Notes: generated by a model not told the origin, from the letters alone. A DNA stretch of 64,000 bases from Polaribacter sp. L3A8 (GCF_009796785.1 NZ_CP047026.1:372001-436000); one strand, 5' to 3'; counted from the stretch's first letter, positions 44,876-56,012 are shown. A program made the numbers and translations.

Positions 44876-46435
44876 ATGGCAAATCAAGATAAAATTAACG
44901 AGCTCATAGAAAAAAGAGCAGAAGCTAAAATGGGGGGAGGAGAAAAACGTATCGATTCTCAACACGCCAAAGGTAAATTAACAGCACGAGAACGTATAGA
45001 TATTCTTTTAGACGAAGATAGTTTTGAAGAGTTTGACATGTTTGTAACCCACCGAACAAAATCTTTTGGGTTGGATAAACAAATTTATCTTTCTGATGGT
45101 GTGGTTACAGGGCACGGTACAATAGACGGAAGAATTGTTTATGTCTTTGCGCAAGATTTTACTGTTTTCGGAGGTTCATTGTCTGAAACCTATGCTTTAA
45201 AGATTTGTAAGGTAATGGATATGGCTATGAAAATTGGGGTTCCGGTTATCGGATTAAACGATTCTGGTGGCGCACGTATTCAAGAGGGAGTAAGGTCTTT
45301 AGCTGGTTATGCAGAAATTTTTCAAAGAAACATTATGGCATCTGGGGTCATTCCTCAAATTTCGTCAATTTTAGGACCTTGTGCTGGTGGAGCGGTTTAT
45401 TCTCCGGCATTAACAGACTTTACTATTATGACAGAAAATACAAGTTATATGTTTGTTACTGGTCCAAAAGTAGTAAAATCGGTAACTGGAGAAGTGGTTA
45501 CAGCAGAAGAACTAGGAGGTGCTAAAATTCATTCTACTAGATCTGGTGTTTCTCATTTCTTAGCAGCAAATGATGAAGAAAATTTATTGCTCGTTCGCAA
45601 GTTGTTAAGTTATATGCCTGCAAACAATTTAGAAGAACCACCAATAATTGCATGTAATGATCCTATTGATCGATTAGATGATGCTTTAAATGAAATTATT
45701 CCAGAAAATCCAAATCAACCTTATGACATTGTTGATGTAATATCAATACTTGCAGACAACGGAGAGTTTACAGAAGTGCATAGAAATTATGCACGTAATA
45801 TTTGTGTAGGTTTTGCAAGGTTTAATGGTCGTCCGGTTGGTATTGTTGCCAATCAACCAAAATATTATGCAGGTGTTTTAGATATTGATGCATCAAGAAA
45901 AGCGGCTCGTTTTGTACGTTTTTGTGATGCTTTTAATATTGCAATTGTAACGCTTGTTGATGTTCCAGGATTCTTACCAGGTACTGGTCAAGAATATGGA
46001 GGAATTATTTTACATGGAGCAAAATTATTGTTTGCTTATGGAGAAGCTACGGTACCTAAAGTAACTATTACTTTGCGTAAATCTTATGGTGGTGCGCACG
46101 ATGTAATGAGTTGCAAGCAACTAAGGGGTGATGTAAATTATGCATGGCCAACTGCAGAAATTGCGGTAATGGGAGCAAAGGGAGCTGTTGAGGTTTTAGA
46201 AGGATCTAATATTAGAAAAATAGAAGATGCTGGAGAAAAACAAGAGTACATTCAGAAAAAAGAGGATGAGTATACAGAGAAGTTTGCCAATCCTTATATG
46301 GCAGCAAAATATGGGTTTATAGATGATGTAATTGAGCCAAGAAACACCCGTTTTAGAATTGTTAGAGCTTTAGAATTACTTCAAAATAAAAAAGATGTAA
46401 ACCCTCCAAAAAAACACTCAAATATTCCATTATAA
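44876..46435 (+). CDS. mmdA: methylmalonyl-CoA decarboxylase / propionyl-CoA carboxylase carboxyltransferase subunit
   Basis: 519 residues, carboxyltransferase of the Na+-pumping methylmalonyl-CoA decarboxylase; propionyl-CoA carboxylase beta is homologous. Biotin-carboxyltransferase hallmarks: [51 protein letters not shown] and [12 protein letters not shown]. The next three genes encode the gamma/delta, biotin carrier and membrane beta subunits, and no biotin carboxylase gene is present, which favours the decarboxylase. It transfers the carboxyl of (S)-methylmalonyl-CoA to biotin, releasing propionyl-CoA. Its stop overlaps the next start by one base. Confidence 0.94.
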   Translation: MANQDKINELIEKRAEAKMGGGEKRIDSQHAKGKLTARERIDILLDEDSFEEFDMFVTHRTKSFGLDKQIYLSDGVVTGHGTIDGRIVYVFAQDFTVFGGSLSETYALKICKVMDMAMKIGVPVIGLNDSGGARIQEGVRSLAGYAEIFQRNIMASGVIPQISSILGPCAGGAVYSPALTDFTIMTENTSYMFVTGPKVVKSVTGEVVTAEELGGAKIHSTRSGVSHFLAANDEENLLLVRKLLSYMPANNLEEPPIIACNDPIDRLDDALNEIIPENPNQPYDIVDVISILADNGEFTEVHRNYARNICVGFARFNGRPVGIVANQPKYYAGVLDIDASRKAARFVRFCDAFNIAIVTLVDVPGFLPGTGQEYGGIILHGAKLLFAYGEATVPKVTITLRKSYGGAHDVMSCKQLRGDVNYAWPTAEIAVMGAKGAVEVLEGSNIRKIEDAGEKQEYIQKKEDEYTEKFANPYMAAKYGFIDDVIEPRNTRFRIVRALELLQNKKDVNPPKKHSNIPL

Positions 46436-46794
46436 TGACATATCTACTAATAAATACAAACACAATAAGTGAAGGTTACGTTATCTTATTTACTGGGTTA
46501 TTCATTGTTTTTAGTGCCTTGGTAACACTTGCACTTGTTTTTAATTATGGATTGCCTGTAATGCTTTATGTGTATAACATAATTACCAAAGGAAAGGACA
46601 AAAAAGTTAGTGAAATTAAAATAAAAAAAGATAGCAATTTCACAGGAGAAATTTCTGCGGTTATAGGAGCTGCAATTCACATGTATACAAGTGAACAGCA
46701 TGATCATGAAAGCGCAATTTTAACAATTAAACAAGTTAAAAAAACATATTCACCTTGGAGTTCTAAAATTTACGGAATTCAAAATAGATTATAA
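46435..46794 (+). CDS. OadG-like small membrane subunit of sodium-pumping decarboxylase
   Basis: 119 residues, one N-terminal membrane helix (about 15-45, ILFTGLFIVFSALVTLALVFN) followed by a polar tail. The tail contains EISAVIGAAIHMYTSEQHDHE and SPWSSKIYGIQNRL. This is the pattern of gamma (OadG) or delta (MmdD) subunits, which tether the carboxyltransferase to the membrane beta subunit. It overlaps mmdA by 1 base and is 3 bases from the carrier gene. Family assignment depends partly on this context. Confidence 0.88.
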   Translation: MTYLLINTNTISEGYVILFTGLFIVFSALVTLALVFNYGLPVMLYVYNIITKGKDKKVSEIKIKKDSNFTGEISAVIGAAIHMYTSEQHDHESAILTIKQVKKTYSPWSSKIYGIQNRL

Positions 46795-46797
46795 CAA

Positions 46798-47217
46798 ATG
46801 AAAAGCTATAAATTTAAAGTAAACGATAACGGTTACACCGTTAATATAAAGTCACATGAAGACAATATTATTAACCTAGAAGTTAATGGTACTTTATATG
46901 AGGTGAAAATGAACGAGGAGATTAAAAAATCTAAAACTCCTACTTTAGTTCGTGCTGCATCGCTTAGACCTGCAGAGCCTCTAAAAGTAAATCCTAAGTC
47001 TCAAAAAACACGTATTGTAGCCCCAATTCCTGGTGTTGTATTATCTATCGATGTAAAAGTAGGAGATACACTTAAGGTAGGAGACAGAGTGCTTGTTTTA
47101 GAAGCAATGAAAATGGAAAATAGTATTGTTTGTGAAAATGCTGGTACAATTACGGCTATAAAAATTAGCGTTGGTCAGCAAGTATTGCATGATGAATTAA
47201 TGATAGAACTAGAATAA
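46798..47217 (+). CDS. mmdC: biotin carboxyl carrier subunit
   Basis: 139 residues. An N-terminal extension (about 1-60) precedes a Pro/basic linker and a biotinyl-lipoyl domain (KTRIVAPIPGVVLSID). The biotin-attachment motif LEAMKMEN places the biotinyl lysine at residue 105. It shuttles the carboxyl group from the carboxyltransferase to the membrane beta subunit. It starts 3 bases after the OadG-like gene and is 10 bases from mmdB. A matching biotin ligase must be elsewhere. Confidence 0.95.
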   Translation: MKSYKFKVNDNGYTVNIKSHEDNIINLEVNGTLYEVKMNEEIKKSKTPTLVRAASLRPAEPLKVNPKSQKTRIVAPIPGVVLSIDVKVGDTLKVGDRVLVLEAMKMENSIVCENAGTITAIKISVGQQVLHDELMIELE

Positions 47218-47227
47218 AATACAAAAC

Positions 47228-48559
47228 ATGAAAAAAGTAATATTAATATTTTGTGTTCTATCTTTATTGATCTTTATAAGACCAGTATTAGGTTTTGACA
47301 CAAATTCGAACACCGACAGCTTAAACGATGCTACGGTTTCTACTACGCAGGTTGATAAAGCATCACCACAACAAGGTGTTTTTGATGGAGCGCTTAAAGG
47401 GATTAAAACATTTTATGGGTACACCGGTTTTGCAAATGCAACATCAGGAAACTTAATAATGATTATAATCGGAATTGTATTTATCTACTTAGGTATTAAA
47501 TATGATTACGAGCCCTTACTGTTAATACCTATTGGTGCTGGTGTTATTATAGGAAACATCCCTTTTGTCGCCGGAAATCAAACCGGAATCTATGAGACAG
47601 GATCTGTGTTAAACTTTCTTTATTTTGGGGTGGTAAAAGGAATTTATCCGCCATTAATTTTTTTAGGAATTGGTGCAATGACAGATTTTTCATCTTTAAT
47701 TGCAAATCCAAAATTAATGCTTTTAGGTGCTGCTGCTCAAATTGGGGTTTTTGCTACTTTTATGGGAGCATTGTATTTAGGGTTTAACCTTCCAGAAGCA
47801 GGTGCAATTGGTATTATTGGTGGTGCAGATGGACCAACAGCTATTTTTCTTTCTTCTAAATTAGCCAATGGAGTTAATATAATGGCAGATGGTACTACGG
47901 TAAAAAATCTAATTGGGCCTATTGCTATTGCAGCCTATTCTTACATGGCATTGGTGCCTGTAATTCAACCTCCTTTAATGAGAATGTTAATCTCTAAAGA
48001 GGATAGAAAAATTAAAATGAAACCACCAAGAGCTGTTAGTCAAAAGGAAAAAATGATTTTCCCTGTGGTAGCTTTAATTTTAACAACGTTCATTTCTCCG
48101 AGTGCATTACCGTTATTAGGTATGTTATTCTTTGGTAATTTACTTAAAGAATCTGGCAGAACAGAAAGGTTAGCAGATACAGCAAGAACTAAATTAATAG
48201 ACATTGTAACCATTTTACTAGGGGTTACTGTAGGTGCTTCTACACAGGCAGACATCTTTATTACTAAAGATTCTTTGTTAATATTTGGTTTAGGAGCCAT
48301 ATCATTTGTGATTGCTACTTGTGGAGGTTTATTATTTGCTCGATTTATGAATAGATTCTTAAAAGGCGATAATAAAATTAATCCATTAATTGGTGCAGCA
48401 GGTGTATCTGCAGTACCAGATAGTGCAAGAGTTGTACATACTGAGGGATTAAAATATGATTCCAGTAATTATTTATTAATGCACGCCATGGCGCCAAATG
48501 TAGCGGGAGTTATTGGGTCTGCAATTGCTGCGGGGATTATACTAAGTTTCTTAGGATAA
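47228..48559 (+). CDS. mmdB: sodium ion-translocating decarboxylase beta subunit
   Basis: 443-residue integral membrane protein with a hydrophobic signal-like N-terminus and about ten or eleven membrane segments. The Na+-pump hallmarks GGADGPTAIFLSSKLA and QADIFITKD and the C-terminal ALPLLGMLFFGNLLKESG segment match OadB/MmdB/GcdB. It decarboxylates carboxybiotin and couples this to Na+ export. In OadB an Asp in the GGADGP region is central to Na+ transport; it is present here. The N-terminal 60 or so residues (NTDSLNDATVSTTQ) are longer than in classical OadB. It ends the decarboxylase set, 58 bases before the CoA-transferase. Confidence 0.95.
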   Translation: MKKVILIFCVLSLLIFIRPVLGFDTNSNTDSLNDATVSTTQVDKASPQQGVFDGALKGIKTFYGYTGFANATSGNLIMIIIGIVFIYLGIKYDYEPLLLIPIGAGVIIGNIPFVAGNQTGIYETGSVLNFLYFGVVKGIYPPLIFLGIGAMTDFSSLIANPKLMLLGAAAQIGVFATFMGALYLGFNLPEAGAIGIIGGADGPTAIFLSSKLANGVNIMADGTTVKNLIGPIAIAAYSYMALVPVIQPPLMRMLISKEDRKIKMKPPRAVSQKEKMIFPVVALILTTFISPSALPLLGMLFFGNLLKESGRTERLADTARTKLIDIVTILLGVTVGASTQADIFITKDSLLIFGLGAISFVIATCGGLLFARFMNRFLKGDNKINPLIGAAGVSAVPDSARVVHTEGLKYDSSNYLLMHAMAPNVAGVIGSAIAAGIILSFLG

Positions 48560-48617
48560 AAAACGGTTCGTTTAATTATTTAAATGAACAAAACAACAAT
48601 TTTTAAATTTTGATGAA

Positions 48618-49907
48618 ATGAAAATACCAAATAAGATGACAGCAGATGAGGCTGTTAAATTAATCAAATCTAACAATAGAGTTTTAATACAAGGAGGTTC
48701 TGCAACGCCACAAGCATTAATTAATGCCATGGTTAAAAGAGCTCCAGAATTAAGAAATGTTGAACTTGTTCATTTACATACTGAAGGAGCATGTGGATAC
48801 ACTGCTCCAGAATTAAGAGAAAGTTTTCATACCAATGCTTTTTTTATTGGTGGTAACATTCGTAAAATGGTGGGTGATACTGTAGATTATATTCCTGTTT
48901 TTTTAAGTGAAATACCAAGTTTATTCCGTCAAGGCTATATGGATTTAGATGTGGTACTGGTAAATGTGTCACCACCAGATAAACATGGTTTTTGTTCTTT
49001 GGGAGTTTCTGTAGACATTGTTATTTCTGGTATTGAACGAGGTAAAAAAGTGATTGCTCAAATTAATTCGCGCATGCCTAGAACTTTTGGAGATGCTCAA
49101 ATACATTTAAAACATTTTGATGCATGTGTAGAAATAGAAGAAGAAATCTACGAAATGAAATTTGTAGAACCTTCAGGTATTGAAAAATCGATAGGTAAAA
49201 ACATTGCAGAAATTATTGATGACGGAGCAACCCTTCAAATGGGGATTGGTGGAATTCCAAATGCAGTTTTAACCTTTTTACACAACCACAAAAACTTAGG
49301 GGTACATACAGAAATGTTTTCTGAAGGGATTGTAGATTTGGTTAAAAACGGTGTTGTAAACGGTTCTAAAAAGAATACAAATCCGTATAAAATTGTTTCT
49401 GGTTTTGCAATGGGAACAAGGCGTTTATATGATTTTATGGATGATAATCCAGAAATTGAAATGAATGATATTGCGTATGTTAATGATACTTCTATCATTC
49501 GTAAGAATCCAAAAGTAACTGCAATTAACTCGGCTATAGAAGTAGATTTAACAGGGCAAATTTGTGCAGATTCTATTGGTCAGAGAATGTTTTCTGGTGT
49601 TGGTGGTCAAATGGATTTTATGCGAGGAGCTGCTTTATCTGAAGGAGGAAAACCTATCTGTGCAATTACTTCTACAACATGTAAAGGTGTTTCTAAAATT
49701 ACGCCCGTTTTAAAAGTAGGTGCAGGTGTAGTAACAACGCGTGCACATGCAAGGTTTGTAGCTACAGAATATGGTATTGCAGAGCTGTTTGGTAGAAACC
49801 TAAAACAACGTGCGCAATCGCTAAGAGATATTGCACACCCAGATCACAGAGAAGAATTGGATAAAGCAATTTTTGAAAGATTTAAAAGTAGTTTAATGAC
49901 AAAATAA
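48618..49907 (+). CDS. acetyl-CoA hydrolase/transferase family protein (probable propionyl-CoA:succinate or acetate CoA-transferase)
   Basis: 429 residues, Cat1-type CoA-transferase. Glycine-rich LQMGIGGIPNAVL lies near residue 200, and NSAIEVDLTGQICADS near 300 carries the Glu that forms the acyl-glutamyl intermediate. GVGGQMDFMRGA and TTRAHARFVATEYGIAELFG are typical. Placed between the decarboxylase genes and the mutase genes, it most likely exchanges CoA between propionyl-CoA and succinate (or acetate), completing a succinate-propionate cycle. Acetyl-CoA:acceptor activity is the main alternative. Confidence 0.9.
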   Translation: MKIPNKMTADEAVKLIKSNNRVLIQGGSATPQALINAMVKRAPELRNVELVHLHTEGACGYTAPELRESFHTNAFFIGGNIRKMVGDTVDYIPVFLSEIPSLFRQGYMDLDVVLVNVSPPDKHGFCSLGVSVDIVISGIERGKKVIAQINSRMPRTFGDAQIHLKHFDACVEIEEEIYEMKFVEPSGIEKSIGKNIAEIIDDGATLQMGIGGIPNAVLTFLHNHKNLGVHTEMFSEGIVDLVKNGVVNGSKKNTNPYKIVSGFAMGTRRLYDFMDDNPEIEMNDIAYVNDTSIIRKNPKVTAINSAIEVDLTGQICADSIGQRMFSGVGGQMDFMRGAALSEGGKPICAITSTTCKGVSKITPVLKVGAGVVTTRAHARFVATEYGIAELFGRNLKQRAQSLRDIAHPDHREELDKAIFERFKSSLMTK

Positions 49908-49985
49908 ATTAGTTAAATTTACAGAATATTTAAAAAACGACTTAAAATCACTGTAAATTTAACATTATTAATAAATTCACACATA

Positions 49986-51788
49986 ATGAGCAATAAAAAT
50001 AAACCACTTTTTTCTGATTTCTCTCCAGTTACAACTGAGCAGTGGATGGAAAGAGTGAATGTAGATTTAAAAGGAGCTGATTTTGATAGAAAACTAGTTT
50101 GGAAAAACCTTACTGGAATCAATTTTCAGCCTTGTTATAATATTGAAAACAAAATCACGCAGCTTACAAATACCGGAGAGAATTCTCAATCGTTGGTAAA
50201 TTATAGATGTATTGCTGCTTGTTGTGGGAAATCTGGAAATGATTTAGCTTTAAAAGCAATTGAAGAAGGAATAAATGGTATCATTTTTCAAATGATGACT
50301 AATGTAGCTGTAAAAGAACTTTTAAACGGAATTGATTTAGATAAAATTTCGGTTTCATTTAAATTAAATAACAACGCACTAGTTTTTACGAAAGATTTAG
50401 TAGCTTTTGCAAAAGGTAAAAACTTAAAAGGATACATAGATACAGGCTTAATCTCTAGTTATGTAACAACCGGTACGTTTAATGAAAATCTTGTAGAGGT
50501 TACTGCAGAATTAGTGAAATTAACAACTAATTTTCCAAACTTTAAAGCAATTACTATTTCTGGAACTGAGTATTTAGATGCTGGTGCAAACCAAGTGCAA
50601 GAAATAGCGTATACTTTAAGTTCTCTTGTTTTTTTAACGGAAAAATTAAAAGAAAAAGGAATTTCTGTTCAAGCTATTTTCGATAATTTAAATTTCAATT
50701 TAGCTGTTGGTTTAGAGTATTTTGTAGAGATTGGTAAATTTAGAGCATTCAATAACTTATTAGCTGAGGTTGCGGCTAAATATCAGCTTGCTGATTTTTC
50801 GAATACAATAACCGCTAAAACATCTATTTGGAGTAAATCTATTACAGATGCAGAAACTAATTTGTTACGTTGTACAACAGAAGCAATGGCGGCAATATTA
50901 GGTAATGTAGACGGAGTTTTAATTGATGCTTATGATAAAGAATTTAAAAGTTCTTCTGATTTTTCTAGCAGAATAGCAGGTAATATTACCACTATTTTAA
51001 GAGAGGAATCTTACTTTGGTAAAGTTTCTAACCCTGTTGATGGCTCTTATTATATAGAAGAAGTAAGTTCTAAAATTGCAGATAAAGCTTTAGAGTTATT
51101 TAAAGAAACAGAAAAGAATGGTGGATTTTACATCAATTTTGAAAACGAAACCATTCAACAACAAATTACTGAAATTCGTTTGCAAAAATTAAAATTAATT
51201 AGCCAACGTAGAACACCGATGGTAGGTGTTAATAAGTATCCTAACTTAATGGAAACGGTTGCTGCAAATATACTTTCTAAAGATGGTGGTATCGCTAACT
51301 CAAAAGTATTAACTCCAAGAAGAGCTTCTTTAGAAATTGAAGCAATGCGCAGAGTAACTGAGGAGTTGGTTGCAGAAACAAATGTGCGTCCAATTGTACA
51401 ATTAGCTAGTTATGGTAATTTAAATATGCGTAAAGCAAGAGCTGCTTTTGCGTATGATTTTATTGGAGTAAGCGGTTTTGATGTGCATCAAGAAGAAAGT
51501 TTTGCAAGTGCAGAAGTTGCCGCTAGAGAAAGTGCAAAATCTGCTGCACACGTGGTTGTTATTTGTAGTTCTGATGAAGATTATGATCAAACGGCTGTCA
51601 ACTTTGTAAAAACATTTAGAGCTATAAATACTGAGAAAGTATTGTTGTTAGCCGGTGCTCCAAAAAATATGGATGAATTAACGGCTGCTGGTTTAGATGG
51701 TGTTGTTAACATGAGATCAGATGTTTTGGTAACGCTCTCAGCAATTCAGCAAAAAGTTCTACAAACCTTAAAATCTTTAGTAATATGA
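49986..51788 (+). CDS. mutA: methylmalonyl-CoA mutase small (beta) subunit
   Basis: 600 residues, non-catalytic partner of the large subunit. It shares the TIM-barrel fold ([49 protein letters not shown]) and a degenerate C-terminal Rossmann domain ([13 protein letters not shown]) that lacks the DxHxxG B12-ligand motif. This is normal for heterodimeric mutases. Its end overlaps the large-subunit gene by 4 bases (ATGA), an arrangement that helps equal translation. Confidence 0.96.
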   Translation: MSNKNKPLFSDFSPVTTEQWMERVNVDLKGADFDRKLVWKNLTGINFQPCYNIENKITQLTNTGENSQSLVNYRCIAACCGKSGNDLALKAIEEGINGIIFQMMTNVAVKELLNGIDLDKISVSFKLNNNALVFTKDLVAFAKGKNLKGYIDTGLISSYVTTGTFNENLVEVTAELVKLTTNFPNFKAITISGTEYLDAGANQVQEIAYTLSSLVFLTEKLKEKGISVQAIFDNLNFNLAVGLEYFVEIGKFRAFNNLLAEVAAKYQLADFSNTITAKTSIWSKSITDAETNLLRCTTEAMAAILGNVDGVLIDAYDKEFKSSSDFSSRIAGNITTILREESYFGKVSNPVDGSYYIEEVSSKIADKALELFKETEKNGGFYINFENETIQQQITEIRLQKLKLISQRRTPMVGVNKYPNLMETVAANILSKDGGIANSKVLTPRRASLEIEAMRRVTEELVAETNVRPIVQLASYGNLNMRKARAAFAYDFIGVSGFDVHQEESFASAEVAARESAKSAAHVVVICSSDEDYDQTAVNFVKTFRAINTEKVLLLAGAPKNMDELTAAGLDGVVNMRSDVLVTLSAIQQKVLQTLKSLVI

Positions 51789-53917
51789 GACCAGATTTTT
51801 CAGATATCAAAATAAATTCAGCTGTTAAACAAACCGCTGCAACTTCAGATAATCATCACGTTTGGAATACTCCTGAAGGTATTCCTGTAAAAAAACAATT
51901 TACAAAACAAGATATTACCAAAGCAGAACATTTAGGTTTTGCAGCAGGTGTACCTCCTTTTTTAAGAGGACCATATAGTGCCATGTATGCAATGCGTCCT
52001 TGGACCATTCGTCAATACGCAGGTTTTTCAACCGCAGAAGAATCCAATGCTTTTTACAGAAGAAACTTAGCGGCAGGACAAAAAGGACTTTCAGTAGCTT
52101 TTGATTTAGCCACGCACCGTGGATATGATTCAGATCATCCACGTGTAACTGGAGATGTTGGTAAGGCCGGTGTTGCCATCGATTCTATTTTAGATATGGA
52201 GATTTTGTTCGATCAAATTCCGTTAGATAAAATGTCTGTTTCTATGACAATGAATGGAGCAGTATTGCCAATTATGGCTTTTTATATTGCTGCAGCAAGA
52301 AAACAAGGTGTTGCTTTAGATCAACTTTCTGGGACTATTCAGAATGATATTTTAAAAGAATTTATGGTGCGTAACACCTATATTTATCCACCATTACCTT
52401 CTATGAAAATTATTGGTGATATTTTTGATTACACCACTAAGAATATGCCGAAATTTAACTCCATTTCTATTTCTGGTTATCACATGCAAGAAGCCGGTGC
52501 AACTGCGGATATTGAATTAGCATATACTTTGGCAGATGGAATGGAGTACATTAGAACGGGATTAAAATCTGGTTTAAAAATTGATGAATTTGCGCCTCGT
52601 TTATCATTCTTTTGGGCTGTTGGTATGAATCATTTTATGGAAATTGCAAAAATGCGTGCTGCACGTATGCTTTGGGCAAAAATTATAAAAACGTTCAATC
52701 CAAAGAATCCAAAATCGATGGCATTGCGTACGCATAGTCAGACCTCTGGTTGGAGTTTAAGTGAGCAAGATCCTTTTAATAATGTTGCAAGAACTTGTGT
52801 AGAAGCAATGGCGGCAACTTTAGGAGGTACACAATCTTTACATACCAATGCATTGGATGAAGCGATTGCCTTGCCAACAGATTTCTCTGCAAGAATTGCA
52901 CGTAATACACAGATTTTTATTCAGGATGAAACGCAGATGACCAAATCAGTAGATCCTTGGGCAGGTTCTTATTATGTTGAATATTTAACACAAGAAATTG
53001 CCAAAAAAGCATGGAAACTAATTGAAGAAGTGGAAGAACTAGGAGGGATGGCAAAAGCGATTGAAACCGGAGTTCCAAAATTACGTATTGAGGAAGCATC
53101 TGCACGTAAACAGGCACGTTTAGATTCTGGTCAGGATATTTTAGTGGGAGTAAATAAATTTAAAACGACTGAAAAAACGAATATTGAAATCTTAGATGTA
53201 GATAATACAGTTGTTAGAGATTCTCAGATAGCGCGTATCAATAAAATGAAAGCAGCACGTAATTCTGTACTAGTTGCAGCTAACTTAAAAGCATTAGAAG
53301 ATTGTGCAGGAACAGGAAAAGGTAATTTATTAGCTTTGGCTGTTGAAGCTGCAGAAAATTTTGCTACTTTAGGTGAGATATCAGATGCTTTAGAAGTTCA
53401 TTTTGGAAGACATAAAGCAGATACTAAATTAATAAGTGGAGTGTACGGAAAAGAAGTGAAAAACGATGATACATTTGCTAGAGCGCAAAAATTAACTGAT
53501 AAATTTGCAGAAATCGAAGGTCGTAGACCAAGAGTTATGATTGCAAAAATGGGTCAAGATGGGCATGATAGAGGTGCAAAAGTAGTTGCTTCTAGTTTTG
53601 CAGATTTAGGTTTTGATGTAGATATGGGCTCTTTGTTTCAAACTCCGGAAGAGGTAGCAAAACAAGCTGTAGAAAACGATGTACATTTTGTTGGGGCGTC
53701 TAGTTTGGCGGCAGGTCATAAAACATTAATTCCGCAATTAATTGGCGAATTAGAAAAATTAGGAAGACCAGATATTATGGTTTTTGCTGGTGGAGTTATT
53801 CCTGCACAAGATTATGATTTTTTATTAGATAGAAAAGTAGTTGCCATTTTTGGTCCTGGAACGGTAATTTCTGAATCTGCGATTACTATTATGGAAAAAT
53901 ACTTAGAGCAAGAATAA
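51785..53917 (+). CDS. scpA: methylmalonyl-CoA mutase large (alpha) subunit
   Basis: 710 residues, adenosylcobalamin-dependent isomerisation of succinyl-CoA and (R)-methylmalonyl-CoA. Substrate-domain motifs include [18 protein letters not shown] and [19 protein letters not shown]. The B12-binding DxHxxG in [13 protein letters not shown] places the axial ligand at His594, followed by the Ser-Leu and GG loops ([25 protein letters not shown]). All catalytic and cofactor features look intact. Activity needs adenosylcobalamin and the G-protein MeaB, whose gene is at 55008. A terminator follows. Confidence 0.98.
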   Translation: MRPDFSDIKINSAVKQTAATSDNHHVWNTPEGIPVKKQFTKQDITKAEHLGFAAGVPPFLRGPYSAMYAMRPWTIRQYAGFSTAEESNAFYRRNLAAGQKGLSVAFDLATHRGYDSDHPRVTGDVGKAGVAIDSILDMEILFDQIPLDKMSVSMTMNGAVLPIMAFYIAAARKQGVALDQLSGTIQNDILKEFMVRNTYIYPPLPSMKIIGDIFDYTTKNMPKFNSISISGYHMQEAGATADIELAYTLADGMEYIRTGLKSGLKIDEFAPRLSFFWAVGMNHFMEIAKMRAARMLWAKIIKTFNPKNPKSMALRTHSQTSGWSLSEQDPFNNVARTCVEAMAATLGGTQSLHTNALDEAIALPTDFSARIARNTQIFIQDETQMTKSVDPWAGSYYVEYLTQEIAKKAWKLIEEVEELGGMAKAIETGVPKLRIEEASARKQARLDSGQDILVGVNKFKTTEKTNIEILDVDNTVVRDSQIARINKMKAARNSVLVAANLKALEDCAGTGKGNLLALAVEAAENFATLGEISDALEVHFGRHKADTKLISGVYGKEVKNDDTFARAQKLTDKFAEIEGRRPRVMIAKMGQDGHDRGAKVVASSFADLGFDVDMGSLFQTPEEVAKQAVENDVHFVGASSLAAGHKTLIPQLIGELEKLGRPDIMVFAGGVIPAQDYDFLLDRKVVAIFGPGTVISESAITIMEKYLEQE

Positions 53918-53939
53918 GTTTAAAATTTATAAATAAAAG

Positions 53940-53970
53940 AGCCCAAACATTAAATTGTTTGGGCTTTTTT
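53940..53970 (+). terminator. intrinsic terminator of the methylmalonyl-CoA cluster
   Basis: Stem AGCCCAAACA / TGTTTGGGCT (53940-53949, 53956-53965), 10 bp perfect, followed by TTTTTT. Confidence 0.93.
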
Positions 53971-54056
53971 GTTGTTATCATCCACATAAATACGATTTTA
54001 GATTGTTATGTGTTTGTAATTATGAGTACTATATTGGTGAAAAAAACATAAGAACT

Positions 54057-54147
54057 TGTCACTTCGACCTGAGGAGAAGTCTCATAATACTGATAACACA
54101 AAAATGAGCACCTTTATGTGATTTCTCCCTTTGGTCGAAAAGACAAA
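54057..54147. repeat. inverted pair of dispersed-repeat units
   Basis: GTCACTTCGACCTGAGGAGAAGTCTCA on the left is mirrored, imperfectly, by TGATTTCTCCCTTTGGTCGAAAAGAC on the right, separated by a spacer of about 35 bases. It lies between converging genes (scpA and the thioesterase). Such 'TTCGACC.GAG.GAGAAATCTC' units are scattered through flavobacterial genomes, so this is likely a BIME-like composite. The 304-base space 53918-54221 otherwise holds only the terminator above. Confidence 0.6.
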
Positions 54148-54221
54148 ACTGTATGGAAAGTTGAATGTTAGATAAAATATTTACAAAAAAAAACAAAAAG
54201 ACAAACTGTGCTCGGTAAATG

Positions 54222-54974
54222 TCAATAAACTTTCCAAATAGTCTTTGCAGTAGCACAAACTTTATCGCTGCCTTTAATTTTGATGGTATGTGTAAAAGAA
54301 TTTTCTATTTCATCTTTTTCAGTTAACGATACAACCGTGTCTCCATATGCTGCTTCAGCAATAAAGCGTCCGTCTATTTCGTATAAATAATAATTGTCTA
54401 CAATATCTTCAGGAATAGATTCAATAACCCATTGTAAATATCTAATATTATTAACATGCTTATTCATGTCTGTATCAAACCTATTAACTCTAAATTGTTT
54501 TGTGTATTCAGAGAAATCTACAGCATTTATTTTTTTCTTAATATTTCTATTAATCGCTTTTTTATTAAAAGAAGACCATTTTTCTTTAATTTCATTAAAA
54601 ATAGGGACAGGTTTTCTGTTTTTTATATCAAAAAATACCCATAAACCTTTTGCGCTACCAATAATTTTATCGTTTTCATCATAGATAATATTTTCTCTAT
54701 AACCTTTAATTAAAGTGTAATCTGACAACCAAGTTCTAATGGTAATTCTTTCTTTATAATTTGGATAACGCTCCATTTGTAAAACACCAGAAACTAAAAC
54801 CCAACCCACATTTTTCTTTACAAGATCGAATAAACTGTGGTTTATGGAGTAGCAATGGTCTGCAGCGGTTTCTTCTAATAAGGCTAAAATAATTGTAGGT
54901 GTTGCTAGCCCTAATTTATTCATTTCAAAATACCTTAATTCAAATTGCTTGTCAAAATATTTATCGAATTCCAT
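54222..54974 (-). CDS. acyl-ACP thioesterase family protein
   Basis: 250 residues with two hot-dog domains in the FatA/FatB layout: first DKQFELRYFEMNKLGLATPTIILALLEETAADHC (about 5-40), then NAVDFSEYTKQFRVNRFDTDMNKHVNNIRYLQWVIESIP (about 155-195), whose NKHVNN region holds the catalytic Asn/His pair of the plant enzymes. It would release free fatty acids from acyl-ACP. It ends 304 bases downstream of the mutase and is followed upstream by meaB on the same strand, after 33 bases, so it may belong to a meaB unit. Substrate length is unknown. Confidence 0.88.
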   Translation of the reverse strand: MEFDKYFDKQFELRYFEMNKLGLATPTIILALLEETAADHCYSINHSLFDLVKKNVGWVLVSGVLQMERYPNYKERITIRTWLSDYTLIKGYRENIIYDENDKIIGSAKGLWVFFDIKNRKPVPIFNEIKEKWSSFNKKAINRNIKKKINAVDFSEYTKQFRVNRFDTDMNKHVNNIRYLQWVIESIPEDIVDNYYLYEIDGRFIAEAAYGDTVVSLTEKDEIENSFTHTIKIKGSDKVCATAKTIWKVY

Positions 54975-55007
54975 ATTTTATATTTTGAAGGTGAGCGTAA
55001 AAATTGT

Positions 55008-56012
55008 TTAAAATGATTTCTTAAATTGATCTATAATTTTTTGTGCTGCTTTAACAGGTGAAATTTTACTAGTAATAATCTCTTTTTCTATTTCTGAAAG
55101 TTGATTTTTAATATCTTTTGAACCGTAAAACAAATGTTTCAGTTCTTCATTAATATTATTATACATCCATTTTATTTGTTGATGGTTTCTGTTTTTTAAA
55201 AAGTAACCATTTTCATCAACTAACTTTTTAAAATTTAAAATTTCATTCCACACATTAGAAATTCCAATATTTTTTATTGCTGAAGCTGTACTCGCAACAG
55301 GAGTCCAACCAGACTCTGATGCTGGAAAAATATGCAGTGCGTTTTGGTATTGTCTTTTAGCTAATTTACTCATGGTAATATTATCGCCATCGGCTTTATT
55401 GATGACCACCATGTCTGCCATTTCCATTATTCCTTTTTTAATTCCCTGCAATTCATCACCAGCACCGGCAAGCATCAGTAATAAAAAGAAATCAGTCATT
55501 CCGTGTACAGCCGTTTCCGATTGTCCAACACCAACGGTTTCTATTAGAACAACATCGTAACCAGCAGCTTCACAAAGTAACATGGTTTCACCGGTTTTGT
55601 TAGAAACACCACCTAGAGTATCGCCAGAGGCGGAAGGTCTAATATACGCTTCTTGCAAGACAGATAATTCGTCCATTCTAGTTTTATCACCCAAAATACT
55701 TCCACGAGAACGCTGACTTGTTGGGTCTATGGATAATATGGCTACTTTATGTCCTTCTTTTACTAAATGCAAACCAAACACTTCTATAAAGGTACTCTTA
55801 CCAACGCCTGGAACTCCAGTAATACCAATACGGATTGATTTACCTGAGTTTGGTAATATTTTTTGGATTATTTCTTTGGCTAAACTTTTATCACTTTCTA
55901 AATTACTCTCGATAATGGTAATTGCTCTAGAAAGAATTACTCTATCACCTTTTAAAACACCGTCTATATAGGCTTGTGCAAGTAATCTTTTTTTGGGTTT
56001 GTAGTTTTTCAT
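55008..56012 (-). CDS. meaB: MeaB-type GTPase chaperone of methylmalonyl-CoA mutase
   Basis: 334-residue G3E GTPase that protects and reloads mutase B12. Walker A GVPGVGKS is at 66-73; IGVTGVPG-like core GITGVPGVGKSTFIEVFG precedes SIDPTSQRSRGSILGDKTRM, and GVGQSE and VINKADGDN (G4 motif) complete the site. Family-typical FLLLMLAGAGDELQGIKKGI is present. It lies about 1.1 kb from scpA on the opposite strand, with a thioesterase gene between, an easily recognised functional pair even though not one operon. Confidence 0.97.
   Translation of the reverse strand: MKNYKPKKRLLAQAYIDGVLKGDRVILSRAITIIESNLESDKSLAKEIIQKILPNSGKSIRIGITGVPGVGKSTFIEVFGLHLVKEGHKVAILSIDPTSQRSRGSILGDKTRMDELSVLQEAYIRPSASGDTLGGVSNKTGETMLLCEAAGYDVVLIETVGVGQSETAVHGMTDFFLLLMLAGAGDELQGIKKGIMEMADMVVINKADGDNITMSKLAKRQYQNALHIFPASESGWTPVASTASAIKNIGISNVWNEILNFKKLVDENGYFLKNRNHQQIKWMYNNINEELKHLFYGSKDIKNQLSEIEKEIITSKISPVKAAQKIIDQFKKSF

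Noticed and set aside
54394..54684. 96-codon open frame opposite the thioesterase
   Set aside because: Antisense to a gene with clear hot-dog motifs; hydrophobic but without any family hallmark.
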